From: Sphingomonas kyeonggiensis
GTDB lineage: Bacteria > Pseudomonadota > Alphaproteobacteria > Sphingomonadales > Sphingomonadaceae
Assembly: GCF_014196745.1 (NCBI RefSeq)
Contig: NZ_JACIEH010000002.1
Location: 434,383 to 498,382 of the forward strand
Direction: 5' to 3'
Length of the DNA stretch: 64,000 nt
How positions within the stretch are numbered: position 1 is the first letter of the stretch; each line of letters opens with the position of its first letter. The position numbers and the translations under genes are program-made. Under the pieces are notes generated by a model. It had not been told where the DNA came from. It made no database searches and was given only the letters and a program-made list of their open reading frames with translations. Shown piece by piece: positions 1 through 7,947 of the stretch.

Positions 1-1787
1 ATTTCTACGGCTTCATGTCGGGCGAGGACGACCAGTGGGAGCCGCATCTCTTCGACAACACCACCCCGGTGGAATCGCCGCAAAAGGCCGCGCCCGGCTA
101 TCACCTGACCAGCGACCTGGTCGACCATGCGCTGCGCTGGGTGGACGAGCATGACGCGCTCGCCGCCGCCAAACCCTATTTCCTCTATTTCGCCACCGGC
201 GCGGCGCACCAGCCGCACAATCCACCCGCCGAATGGATCGCGCGCAACAAGGGCCGGTTCGACGGCGGCTGGGACAGATATCGCGAGGAGGCGTTCGCCC
301 GGCAGAAGCGCCTGGGCGTCATCCCCGCCAATGCCCAGCTCACGCCGCGTCCCGAAGGCCTGCCCGCCTGGGACAGCCTGACGCCCGACCAGAAGAAGCT
401 CTACGCCCGTCAGATGGAAGTCTATTCGGCGTTCGTCGAGCACACCGATGCCGAGGTCGGCCGGCTGATCCAGGAGGTCCGCAGCCGGCCGGGCGGCCAG
501 AACACGCTGATCTTCTACATCGTCGGCGACAATGGCGGCAGCGCGGAGGGCGGGCTCGACGGCTCGATCGCCAACGAGGCCGCTTCGGGCACCGGCGGCC
601 AGGTGGGCGTGGCGGCGCAGCTCGCGCAGCTCGACAAGTTCGGCGGACCCGATGTCGCCAATCACTATGCCGCGGGCTGGGCCTGGGCGACGACCACGCC
701 GTTCCAATGGATGAAGCAGGTCGCCTCGCATTTCGGGGGCACGCGCAACCCGCTGATCGTGTCCTGGCCCGGCCATACCGACGCGCCGAGCGCGGTGCGC
801 GGCCAGTTCGGCCATGTGAACGACATCGCGCCGACCATCCTCGACGCGGCCGGCATTGCGCTGCCCGATACGGTCGACGGGGTGAAGCAGATCCCGTTCG
901 AGGGCCGCAGCCTTGTCCCGACCTTCACCAACGCCGCCGCGCCCGAGGCGCACCGCGAGCAATATTTCGAGATATTCGGCAATCGCGCCATCTATCGCGA
1001 CGGCTGGGTGGCGGCGGCGCGCCGGCCCTATCTGCCGTGGAAGCTGATCGAGTCGGGCCTCAGCGTCTACACCAGCGACCCTGCCACCGATCGCTGGGAA
1101 CTCTACCATGTCGATCAGGACTATAGCGAAGCGAACGACCTGGCCGCGAAGGAGCCGGCCAAGCTCGCCGAGCTGAAGGCGGAGTTCGAGAAGGAAGGGC
1201 TGCGCAACGGCGTCTTCCCGCTGCTGCCGGCGCCGGTCGGCGCGCCGAGCCTCTATGACAAGAACGCGACCCGCTTCGCCTATCAGGCCGGGATCGGCCA
1301 GCTGCCGCGCAACGCGCTGCCGGATCTGTCTGGCCGGGCCCACCGCTTCGAAGTGGACATCAAGGGCGATGCCGCGACAGGCAGCGGGGTTCTGCTCGCC
1401 GAGGGCGGGCGCCTGGGCGGGTTCACGCTCTATGTGAAGCAGGGCAGGCTCGTGTTCGAGAACAATGCCTATGGCCAGGCACACCAGACCGTCGTCTCGG
1501 ATGCGGCGCTGCCGTCCGGGCCGCTCACGGTCGCCTATGAATATGCGCCCGACCAGCCGAGCGCGAAGGGCGCGTTGTTCAACCCCTCGGTACCGGGCAC
1601 GGTGACGCTCTATGTGAACGGCAAGCAGGTCGCCGCCGGCCCCGTCGGCAAGTTCCTGACTGCGGTCGGCGCCTATTCCGAAGGCTTCGACATCGGCCTG
1701 GATCGCGGCTCGCTGGTGAGCGGCGATCCGGCGGGCCAGGCGCGCTACACCCAGCCGCTCGGCGAGGTGCGCCTGTTGCTCAAGTGA
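1..1787 (+). CDS. Arylsulfatase, C-terminal part (5' end outside window)
   Basis: The reading frame is open from the first bases (F-Y-G-F precedes the first Met at 15), so the gene starts upstream of the window. About 594 residues are present. The FYGFMSGEDDQW start resembles the 'GF..FYGF..G..DQW' segment of type I sulfatases, and GDNGGSAEG near residue 178 matches the second metal/sulfate-binding Asp-Asn motif of the alkaline-phosphatase fold. The formylglycine-forming C/S-x-P-x-R motif would lie upstream and cannot be checked. The last 150 or so residues, after the sulfatase core, are beta-rich and resemble a lectin/concanavalin-like cap. Predicted role: hydrolysis of sulfate esters, probably periplasmic or outer-membrane, but the signal peptide is not in view. 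Substrate unknown. Confidence 0.88.
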   Translation, partial: FYGFMSGEDDQWEPHLFDNTTPVESPQKAAPGYHLTSDLVDHALRWVDEHDALAAAKPYFLYFATGAAHQPHNPPAEWIARNKGRFDGGWDRYREEAFARQKRLGVIPANAQLTPRPEGLPAWDSLTPDQKKLYARQMEVYSAFVEHTDAEVGRLIQEVRSRPGGQNTLIFYIVGDNGGSAEGGLDGSIANEAASGTGGQVGVAAQLAQLDKFGGPDVANHYAAGWAWATTTPFQWMKQVASHFGGTRNPLIVSWPGHTDAPSAVRGQFGHVNDIAPTILDAAGIALPDTVDGVKQIPFEGRSLVPTFTNAAAPEAHREQYFEIFGNRAIYRDGWVAAARRPYLPWKLIESGLSVYTSDPATDRWELYHVDQDYSEANDLAAKEPAKLAELKAEFEKEGLRNGVFPLLPAPVGAPSLYDKNATRFAYQAGIGQLPRNALPDLSGRAHRFEVDIKGDAATGSGVLLAEGGRLGGFTLYVKQGRLVFENNAYGQAHQTVVSDAALPSGPLTVAYEYAPDQPSAKGALFNPSVPGTVTLYVNGKQVAAGPVGKFLTAVGAYSEGFDIGLDRGSLVSGDPAGQARYTQPLGEVRLLLK

Positions 1788-1815
1788 GCCATCGATAAGG
1801 AGAGACGGCGGCGCG

Positions 1816-2283
1816 CTAGGGGATGGGCAGCGCCGTCGTCGCCTTCACCTGGCTGAGCGCGACGGTCGAGTTGATTTCCTGCACGCCGGGGAGCTTGGAC
1901 AGCTTGGTGAAGAAGAAGCGCTCATAGGCCTCGATGTCCGCCGCGACGATGCGCAGCATGAAGTCGAACACGCCCATCAGCACATAGGCCTCGAGCACTT
2001 CGGGGAAAGAGCGGATCTGCGCGGCGAACTCGTCCAGGTTCGCACGGCCATGGGCGTTGAGCTTGATCTGCGCGAAGATGTGGGCGTTGAGCCCCACCTT
2101 CTGCCGGTCGACCAGCGCGACCCGCTTCGTGATGATCCCTTCCTTCTCCAGCCGGTCGACGCGTCGCCAGCAGGGCGAACTCGACAGACCGACCATCTCG
2201 CCCAGCTTTGCGGTGGGCATCGAGGCGTCTTCCTGCAGCACCTGGAGGATCTTGCGTTCGAACGGATCGAGGCTGGTGGGCAA
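1816..2283 (-). CDS. Lrp/AsnC-family transcriptional regulator
   Basis: 155 aa, the usual length for Lrp/AsnC proteins. An N-terminal winged helix-turn-helix (LDPFERKILQVLQEDA, then a recognition helix with SPCWRRVDRL) is followed by the RAM/AsnC ligand-sensing domain (residues about 70-150). Translation probably starts at TTG 2283, because GGAG lies seven bases upstream on the minus strand and no ATG fits. It is transcribed away from the amino-acid dehydrogenase at 2411 across a spacer of 127 bp. By analogy with BkdR/Lrp pairs, it probably senses a branched-chain or aromatic amino acid and controls that dehydrogenase. The regulator-target link is inferred from arrangement only. Confidence 0.9.
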   Translation of the reverse strand: MPTSLDPFERKILQVLQEDASMPTAKLGEMVGLSSSPCWRRVDRLEKEGIITKRVALVDRQKVGLNAHIFAQIKLNAHGRANLDEFAAQIRSFPEVLEAYVLMGVFDFMLRIVAADIEAYERFFFTKLSKLPGVQEINSTVALSQVKATTALPIP

Positions 2284-2410
2284 ATCTTTTCTCCAATGTG
2301 CCTAAATTCGGTATGATCGTGCTGACTTCATAGTGAATCCTGCAAACAAGGCCAGTTTATCCCGCAAAGATCGTGGAAGAGTCACCTCCAGATTTCAGGA
2401 GCCCTTTCCC
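2284..2410. promoter_or_regulatory. Divergent promoter region between Lrp regulator and amino-acid dehydrogenase
   Basis: A spacer of 127 bp that is clearly more A+T rich than its surroundings, as expected of an Lrp-type binding region. TATGAT at 2312-2317 is a possible -10 for the plus strand, but no convincing -35 stands at the right distance. GGAG followed by CCCTTTCCC places a ribosome site about eight bases before ATG 2411. Confidence 0.35.
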
Positions 2411-3484
2411 ATGGTCGATACCGTCTGTGATTCCGCCACCCCGCCCGAGAGCGTGCACGTGCTGCGCGACGATGATGCCGGGCTGAACGGCATCATCGTG
2501 CTGCACTCGACCCGGCGCGGCCCGGCGGCGGGCGGGTGCAGGCTCTGGCGCTATGGCGACCATGCCGCGCTGGTCGGCGACGCGATGCGGCTGGCCGAGG
2601 GCATGACCTACAAGAATGCGATGGCCGACCTGCCGCTGGGCGGCGGCAAGGCGGTGCTCAACCTGCCCGAGGGCGATTTCGACCGGCGCCGGCTGTTCGC
2701 TGCGTTCGGCCGGGCGGTGGCGCGGCTGGAGGGCGACTATGTCACTGCCGAGGATGTCGGCACCAGCGTGGCCGACATGGAGGCCGTGCGCGGCGAGACG
2801 CGCCATGTCGCGGGCCTTCCGCCGCGCGATGGGCGCCCCGGGGGCGATCCCTCGCCCTGGACCGCGCGCGGCGTGTTCCTGGCGATGGAGGAAGCCGCCC
2901 GCCGCCAGCTCGGCAGCGAGCTCAAGGGATTGCGCGTTGCGGTACAGGGCCTCGGCCATGTCGGGTCGGCGCTGTGCGGCATGCTCCACCAGGCCGGCGC
3001 CCGACTGATCGTCGCCGAGCCGCGCCCCGGCATCGCCGCCGAGATCGCCTGCCGCTATGATGCCGAGATCATGGGCCGTGACAGCATCCTCGATGCGCGC
3101 TGCGCCATCTTCGCGCCCTGTGCGCTGGGCGGGGTGCTCGACGCGGAGAATATCCGCCGGCTGCGCGCCAGCGTCGTCTGCGGTGCGGCGAACAACGTCC
3201 TCGCCACGCCCGAGGATGGCGACCGGCTCGTCGATCGCAGCATCCTCTATGCGCCCGATTATGTGGTGAACTCGGGCGGGATCATCAGCGTCGCCGGCGA
3301 ATATCTCGGCTGGAGCATCGACGAAGTGGCCACGCGCGTCCATGCGACGGGCGTGCGCCTGGGGGCGGTGCTTTCCCACGCCGCGCAGAACGGCCTTGCC
3401 CCACACCGCGCCGCGGATGCGCTGGCCCGGGCACGGATCGTCGCGGCGCCGGCGCCGGCGGCCGCGGTGCGCGAGGCAGCCTGA
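2411..3484 (+). CDS. Glu/Leu/Phe/Val dehydrogenase family protein (leucine/phenylalanine dehydrogenase-like)
   Basis: 357 aa, the normal size for leucine/phenylalanine dehydrogenases. It would catalyse NAD+-dependent oxidative deamination of a branched-chain or aromatic amino acid to the 2-oxo acid. Visible motifs: AAGGCRLW substrate-binding loop, KNAMADLPLGGGKAVL with the catalytic lysines, TAEDVGTSVADM, and the NAD-binding Rossmann fingerprint GLGHVGSALCG in the C-terminal half, then GAANNVL and the NSGG segment. ATG 2411 is preferred over the in-frame GTG at 2333 because AGGAG precedes it at good spacing. It is divergent from an Lrp/AsnC regulator and followed eight bases later by a small ACT-like gene. 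The exact amino-acid preference cannot be told from motifs. Confidence 0.9.
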   Translation: MVDTVCDSATPPESVHVLRDDDAGLNGIIVLHSTRRGPAAGGCRLWRYGDHAALVGDAMRLAEGMTYKNAMADLPLGGGKAVLNLPEGDFDRRRLFAAFGRAVARLEGDYVTAEDVGTSVADMEAVRGETRHVAGLPPRDGRPGGDPSPWTARGVFLAMEEAARRQLGSELKGLRVAVQGLGHVGSALCGMLHQAGARLIVAEPRPGIAAEIACRYDAEIMGRDSILDARCAIFAPCALGGVLDAENIRRLRASVVCGAANNVLATPEDGDRLVDRSILYAPDYVVNSGGIISVAGEYLGWSIDEVATRVHATGVRLGAVLSHAAQNGLAPHRAADALARARIVAAPAPAAAVREAA

Positions 3485-3492
3485 GCCGGGCA

Positions 3493-3726
3493 ATGCGGTT
3501 CGATATCGTCGGGGAGCCGAGCGCTGCCCTGGTCTGCCGCCTGGTCGGCCTCGTCGCGCAGCACGACCTCGAGGCGCCCGACCTGGAGATTCGTACCGTC
3601 GCGGGATGCATGGAGATGCGCCTGGAGATCGGGGAAATGGGCGGCGCCGTCGGCGCGATCCTCGCGCAGAAAATGGCCCGCTGCATCGGCGTGGAGGCGG
3701 TCGCGCTGGACGGCGTGCCGGTCTAG
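3493..3726 (+). CDS. Small ACT-like hypothetical protein
   Basis: 77 aa beginning MRFDIVGEPSAALVCRLVGL. It has an alternating beta-alpha-beta pattern of small hydrophobic residues reminiscent of an ACT amino-acid-binding module, with no Cys-rich or catalytic motif. It begins eight bases after the dehydrogenase stop and is probably translationally coupled to it, as there is only a weak ribosome site. A role as an amino-acid-sensing or regulatory partner of the dehydrogenase is guesswork from context. It may instead be a stand-alone protein of unknown function. Confidence 0.5.
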   Translation: MRFDIVGEPSAALVCRLVGLVAQHDLEAPDLEIRTVAGCMEMRLEIGEMGGAVGAILAQKMARCIGVEAVALDGVPV

Positions 3727-4140
3727 CGTTGTCAGCTGTCGAGGTGCCCCCTGCCAAGAGTATTAAGTAAGACTACGAATCGCGGCGCGCGGGCGGTTCG
3801 ACCTAGGGTGTCGGCATGCCGTAACCGGCAAAAGGGGCAGGGATGAAGAAGGGCGAGCGGCCCGACCAATCCCGACATGAAATCGGCGTGATACCCCAAC
3901 GGACCGGCGTCCGTTGCTCGATCACTGGCATCCCATCACCGCGCAAGGATCGTGGCCTTCGCGGCGGAGGGATATGCGCAGAATCGGGACCGCGCCTTGA
4001 AGGAGGCTGCTTCTGTGCTCTTCTTTGGTCTGTTCGGTGGCCCCGGAATACTGATAGGATTGCACAGGGCATCGACCGACGGCGCGACAGACGCGGGCGG
4101 CCCCACAAGCAGCAAGCCTGCAAAGAGGGTGTAGGGCACA
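3727..4140. other. Intergenic region, no convincing gene
   Basis: 414 bp. An A+T-richer patch (tattaagtaagactacgaat, 3761-3780) could hold a promoter. A short frame from ATG 3843 has a purine-rich leader but overlaps the next gene, has no family resemblance and lacks the codon bias of its neighbours, so it is not annotated. AGAGGG and TAGGG lie just before ATG 4141 and serve as the ribosome site of the receiver gene. Confidence 0.4.
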
Positions 4141-4557
4141 ATGGGTCCGCGGAAGCAGAATCTCCCGCATCTCCTTCTGATTGAAGACGATGCGTCCGTC
4201 CGACGAGGCCTGCAGCTGCTGCTCCAGGGCAAGGGCTACCAGGTCCATTCCTTCGCCAGCGCCGCCATGGCGCTCGTCGATCCCGCCTCGGTGGAGACGT
4301 CGCATGTCGTGGTCGGCTATTCGATGCCCGATTGCGACGGGGTCCAGGCGCTGCGCACGCTGCTCGCCCGGGGCTGGCACGGCGTCGCCGTCCTGATCAC
4401 TGCGTTCTTCTCTGATGCGCTGCAGGCCGAAGCAATCGCAGCGGGCTTTGCCGCAGTGCTGCCCAAGCCCTTTCGAGACGACTCGCTGTTGGAAGAGCTC
4501 GCATCCGCAGTTCCGATAGACGCCGAAAGCGAAGCGCAAGTCGCGGAAATCTCCTAA
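4141..4557 (+). CDS. Receiver-domain-only protein with degenerate phospho-acceptor site
   Basis: 138 aa made of a single CheY-like receiver domain with no output domain. Conserved receiver features are present: the acidic pair in IEDDASVRRG (E15, D16, D17), the Thr of LITAF and the Lys of LPKPF. The phospho-acceptor Asp, expected four residues before the MP-Pro (as in LLDIRMP), is Gly59 here (VVVGYSMPDCDG; codon GGC at 4315-4317). The protein therefore probably cannot be phosphorylated in the normal way. It lies 161 bp upstream of the fixL-like/fixJ-like pair on the same strand and its best resemblance is to FixJ-type receivers. A possible role is phosphorylation-independent modulation of that pair. 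Confidence 0.85.
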   Translation: MGPRKQNLPHLLLIEDDASVRRGLQLLLQGKGYQVHSFASAAMALVDPASVETSHVVVGYSMPDCDGVQALRTLLARGWHGVAVLITAFFSDALQAEAIAAGFAAVLPKPFRDDSLLEELASAVPIDAESEAQVAEIS

Positions 4558-4718
4558 GCGAGTCTCGTTTTCGAACCGGAACACGCCGAATTTTCCATTT
4601 CCACGATGTTTCTGCACCGTTTCCGATGCAATTTCTCCGTGCTATCGTCGGCTGACCTATTCGGTGGAGTGGATGCACTATCCTGTGCATCTCCATCCGC
4701 CGAAGGGGGGAGATTGCG

Positions 4719-6593
4719 GTGGCCGATGCCCCACGAACATCGGCGCGCGACCTGGTTGCCGCCTGCGGGGTGGTGGTTGGCTCGGTCGCTGTCGCCACGT
4801 TGCTGCGCTGGACGCTCGCGCCCTGGCTGGGCGACTATGGGCATTACCTGCTCTACGCCGTCGCGGTCTTCGTAACGGGTGCCTTTGCCGGTGCCGGCCC
4901 CGCGCTGGCCGCGGCGCTGGCTTCGATCCTTGCCGTCACGCTGGCGGGATGGGCGAGCGACCAGACGGCCTTTCTCGAGCGGATCGTCTTCCTGCTGGCC
5001 TCGTCGGTGATCATCATCGTCGTGTCCTATATCATCCGCCTGCAATGGCGCCTGCGCACCAGCGAGCAGGTCGCGGAGCGCGGGGTGAGCCGGGCGGAAG
5101 ACCTTGCCGAGACGCTGAACCTGCTGATCGACGGCGCCGAGGGCTGCGCCATCTACATGCTCGATCCGCAGGGCCGGGTGACGATCTGGAACAAGGCAGC
5201 CGAGCGGATGCAGGGCTGGACCGAGCGCGAGGTGGTGGGCCAGCATTGCTCGCTCTTCTATCCCGACGTCGCGGTGGAGCACGACAAGCCGCAAAACGAT
5301 CTCGACCGGGCCCGGGCCGAGGGCGGGCTGGAGGAAGAGGACTGGTGCGTCCGCAAGAACGGCTCCGAGTTCCTCGCGCACATCATGCTGACCCCGCTCT
5401 ATGACGAGCGGGGCGCGCTACGCGGCTTCGCCAAGGTGATCCGCGACGTGACCGAGCAGCGTGCGGCGGAGCGCCATCTCCAGGCGAGCGCCTCGCAATT
5501 CCGCTCGATCCTGGCGGCGGTGCCCGATGCGATGGTGGTGATCAACGAGGCGGGCAAGATCCTCTCGTTCAGCGCGGCGGCGGAGAAGCTGTTCGGCATG
5601 CGCGAGGCAGATGTCGTCGGCGCCAACGTCAATTGCCTGATGCCATCCCCCGATCGCGAGCGGCACGACGACTATATCCGCCGCTACCTGACGACCGGCG
5701 AGCCGCGGATGATCGGCATTGGCGGGATCGTGCTCGGCCGGCGCAGCGACGGAACGACCTTCCCGATGGACCTGTCGGTGGGCGAGGCGGTTGCGGAAGG
5801 CGGGCGCGTCTTCATCGGCTTCATCCGCGACCTCACCGAGAAGGTCGCCGACGAAGAGCGGATCGAGACGCTGCGGTCCGAACTGATCCATGCCTCGCGA
5901 GTCAGCGCGATGGGCACGATGGCCTCAACGCTCGCGCACGAGCTCAACCAGCCGATCACCGCCGTCGTCACCTTCGTGCGCGGCGCGCGCAACCTGCTGC
6001 GCGAGAATGATCTCGAGAATATCGACATGATCGAGGAAGGGCTCGACGAAGCATTCGAGGAGGCGCTGCGCGCCGGCAGCATCGTCCGCCGGCTGCGCGA
6101 GTTCGTGGCGCGCGGCGAAGTCGAGAAGACGATCGAGTCCGTGTCGGCGCTGGTGGAGGATGCCTCCGCGCTTGCCCTCATCGGGGCGCGGGAACGCGGG
6201 ATCGAGGCGAGCTTCCAGCTGGATCCCGGCGCCGACAGCGTCTTGGTCGATCGCATCCAGATCCAGCAGGTGCTGATCAACCTGATGCGCAACGCGATCG
6301 AGGCGATGGCCGGATGGCCGCGGCGTTCGCTCACCGTCTCTACCATGCCCGACGAGGCCGGGTTCGTCCGCGTGATCGTCGCCGATACCGGGCCGGGCGT
6401 GTCGCCCGAGGTCGCCGAGAACCTGTTCCGCGCCTTCCACAGCACCAAGCTGACCGGAATGGGGCTGGGGCTCTCGATCTGCCGGACGATCGTCGAGGCC
6501 AATGGCGGTCGCATCTGGATGGAGCCCGTCCAGGATGGCGGCGCCCGTTTTCTATTCACCCTGGTTCGTGCCGACACGGAGGCCCTGGAATGA
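4719..6593 (+). CDS. FixL-like membrane sensor histidine kinase with two PAS domains
   Basis: 624 aa from GTG 4719 (GGGGGGAGATT upstream). Order: about four membrane helices (residues 8-110), PAS 1 (about 130-250), PAS 2 (about 260-380), HisKA with phospho-His407 in TLAHELNQPITA, then HATPase_c with N-box LINLMRNAIEAM, DTGPG and GMGLGLSI. PAS 2 closely follows the FixL heme PAS: RHDDYIRRY keeps the proximal His (H316) and R322 (FixL R206), and RSDGTTFPMDLSVGE follows. The oxygen-contacting distal Arg of Bradyrhizobium FixL (R220) is Gly336 in MIGIGGIV. It overlaps the FixJ-like gene by four bases and would phosphorylate it. Whether it binds heme is not shown. Confidence 0.9.
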   Translation: MADAPRTSARDLVAACGVVVGSVAVATLLRWTLAPWLGDYGHYLLYAVAVFVTGAFAGAGPALAAALASILAVTLAGWASDQTAFLERIVFLLASSVIIIVVSYIIRLQWRLRTSEQVAERGVSRAEDLAETLNLLIDGAEGCAIYMLDPQGRVTIWNKAAERMQGWTEREVVGQHCSLFYPDVAVEHDKPQNDLDRARAEGGLEEEDWCVRKNGSEFLAHIMLTPLYDERGALRGFAKVIRDVTEQRAAERHLQASASQFRSILAAVPDAMVVINEAGKILSFSAAAEKLFGMREADVVGANVNCLMPSPDRERHDDYIRRYLTTGEPRMIGIGGIVLGRRSDGTTFPMDLSVGEAVAEGGRVFIGFIRDLTEKVADEERIETLRSELIHASRVSAMGTMASTLAHELNQPITAVVTFVRGARNLLRENDLENIDMIEEGLDEAFEEALRAGSIVRRLREFVARGEVEKTIESVSALVEDASALALIGARERGIEASFQLDPGADSVLVDRIQIQQVLINLMRNAIEAMAGWPRRSLTVSTMPDEAGFVRVIVADTGPGVSPEVAENLFRAFHSTKLTGMGLGLSICRTIVEANGGRIWMEPVQDGGARFLFTLVRADTEALE

Positions 6594-7237
6594 CCGACAA
6601 ACCGCTTGTCCACGTCATCGACGACGAAGAGAGCGTGCGCCGTGGCGCGAAATTCTTCCTGACCACCACGGGCTATACCGTGCGGACCTGGTCCTCCGGC
6701 ATCGCCTTCCTGAAGGAAGTGCGCCATGCCGAGCCGGGCTGCGTGCTGCTCGACATCCGGATGCCGGAAATGGACGGGCTGGAAGTGCAGCAGCGGCTCA
6801 ACGCGCGCGGCGTGACGATGCCGGTCATCGTGCTGACTGGCCATGGCGACGTGTCGGTGGCGGTGAAGGCGATGAAGGCGGGCGCGGTCGATTTCCTCGA
6901 GAAGCCCTTCGACACCGACGCGCTGCAGGATGCGATCGACCGGGCCTTTGCCCGGATCGCGGCCGGCAAGGACCATAGCGCGCGAGTCGCCGAGGCGGGC
7001 GTGGTGCTGGGCGTGCTGAGCTGCCGCGAGCGCGAGGTGCTCGAGGGGCTGGCGCGGGGGCTGCCCAACAAGACGATCGCCTTCGACCTGGGGATCAGTT
7101 CCCGCACCGTCGAGGTGCACCGCGCCAACATCATGGCCAAGCTCCATGCGAAGAGCCTGTCCGACGCGTTGCGCATCGCCTTCGCGGCAGGGATGGGACA
7201 GGGCCGCGCGGCGTTCCCGGCGGTGTCGGGGCAGTAG
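6590..7237 (+). CDS. FixJ/NarL-family response regulator
   Basis: 215 aa. N-terminal receiver with VIDDEESVRRG, phospho-acceptor D55 in LLDIRMP, LTGHGD and EKPF. C-terminal LuxR-type helix-turn-helix with LSCREREVLEGLARG and ISSRTVEVHRANIMAKL. ATG 6590 overlaps the kinase stop (ATGA), a strong sign of translational coupling. In rhizobia FixLJ activates nifA/fixK under low oxygen, but no fix or nif genes are visible here, so the regulon is open. The intact Asp contrasts with the degenerate receiver at 4141. Confidence 0.92.
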   Translation: MTDKPLVHVIDDEESVRRGAKFFLTTTGYTVRTWSSGIAFLKEVRHAEPGCVLLDIRMPEMDGLEVQQRLNARGVTMPVIVLTGHGDVSVAVKAMKAGAVDFLEKPFDTDALQDAIDRAFARIAAGKDHSARVAEAGVVLGVLSCREREVLEGLARGLPNKTIAFDLGISSRTVEVHRANIMAKLHAKSLSDALRIAFAAGMGQGRAAFPAVSGQ

Positions 7238-7350
7238 CGGCAGGGCTCGCTTCATCCGGCTCCGCGAGGGCGACAATCGAGTCGATTTCGGGGGGCTGCT
7301 GCTGCCTTCGGGAGTGCCCTGGCCCGTGGGGTCTCAGCTATGGCTCGCAA

Positions 7351-7385
7351 GCCACGGAAACCGCAGGAAACTGCGGTTTCTTGGC
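7351..7385 (+). terminator. Hairpin downstream of fixJ-like gene (possible terminator)
   Basis: GAAACCGCAG, loop GAAA, CTGCGGTTTC is a perfect 10-bp stem with GCCA/TGGC flanks that extend it with small mismatches. It lacks a long T run (only TTT within the 3' arm plus TT), so it could also be a leader hairpin of the secreted protein gene that starts at 7474. Confidence 0.45.
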
Positions 7386-7473
7386 TCAATGCGTCAGGTT
7401 ACGGAGCCGCGATTTAACCCCGCGTCAACCGCTTTGCGCGAAAAAGGAACCGTTCTGGCGGGAGTTCCTTTTC

Positions 7474-7917
7474 ATGCAGTACAACAACAGCGCTTCTACC
7501 TTCGTGCGCCGCGCCGGCGCAGTCGCAGCCTTTGGCGCGATGCTCGCAGTGGCACCGACGGCCTTTGCCGACACCAATCAGGACGGGTATCGTCTGATGG
7601 TTTCGGGTTATGTCCCGGTGGTTTGCCGCGCGAACCTCGACAGCATGGTCACGCCCTCGAACAGCGGCCAGGTCGATCTCGGCACGCTTCACGAGTTCTG
7701 CAACAGCGCCAATGGCTATCAGGTCACCGTCGATCACTCGCCGGAACTGGCCGGCGCGACTCTGATGATCGACGGCAATGCCGTGCGCCTTTCGGATGCG
7801 GGCTCGACCGTGATCTCGAGCGCTTCGCAGCCGGGCATTGCGGCGCACAAGGTGTCGCTGGTCACCGATAACGGCCAGGCGAACGGCACCCTGTCGATCC
7901 GCGTCACCGCGCTCTGA
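7474..7917 (+). CDS. Secreted SCPU-like hypothetical protein
   Basis: 147 aa. ATG 7474 follows GGGAG by about ten bases. Residues 1-33 form a signal peptide ending AFADTNQ. The mature part has a Cys pair (PVVCRANL and EFCNSANGYQV), a VDLGTLHE strand between them and a beta-rich remainder ending LSIRVTAL. This resembles the spore-coat-U (SCPU) fold of the pilus subunits encoded on the other strand from 7948. It is convergent with that operon's last gene. It may be an accessory pilin, matrix protein or independent secreted protein. No catalytic motif is visible. Confidence 0.75.
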   Translation: MQYNNSASTFVRRAGAVAAFGAMLAVAPTAFADTNQDGYRLMVSGYVPVVCRANLDSMVTPSNSGQVDLGTLHEFCNSANGYQVTVDHSPELAGATLMIDGNAVRLSDAGSTVISSASQPGIAAHKVSLVTDNGQANGTLSIRVTAL

Positions 7918-7947
7918 TCCAGTCCCCCTGGTCCGGCCCTGGCCGGA

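Noticed and set aside
3843..4184. 113-codon frame with a purine-rich leader
   Set aside because: Overlaps the receiver gene by 44 bases, codon use is unlike its neighbours and the protein is low in hydrophobic pattern with no family resemblance.
3727..4718. FixK/FNR box (TTGAT-N4-ATCAA) near the fixLJ-like genes
   Set aside because: No acceptable match in the upstream regions read.
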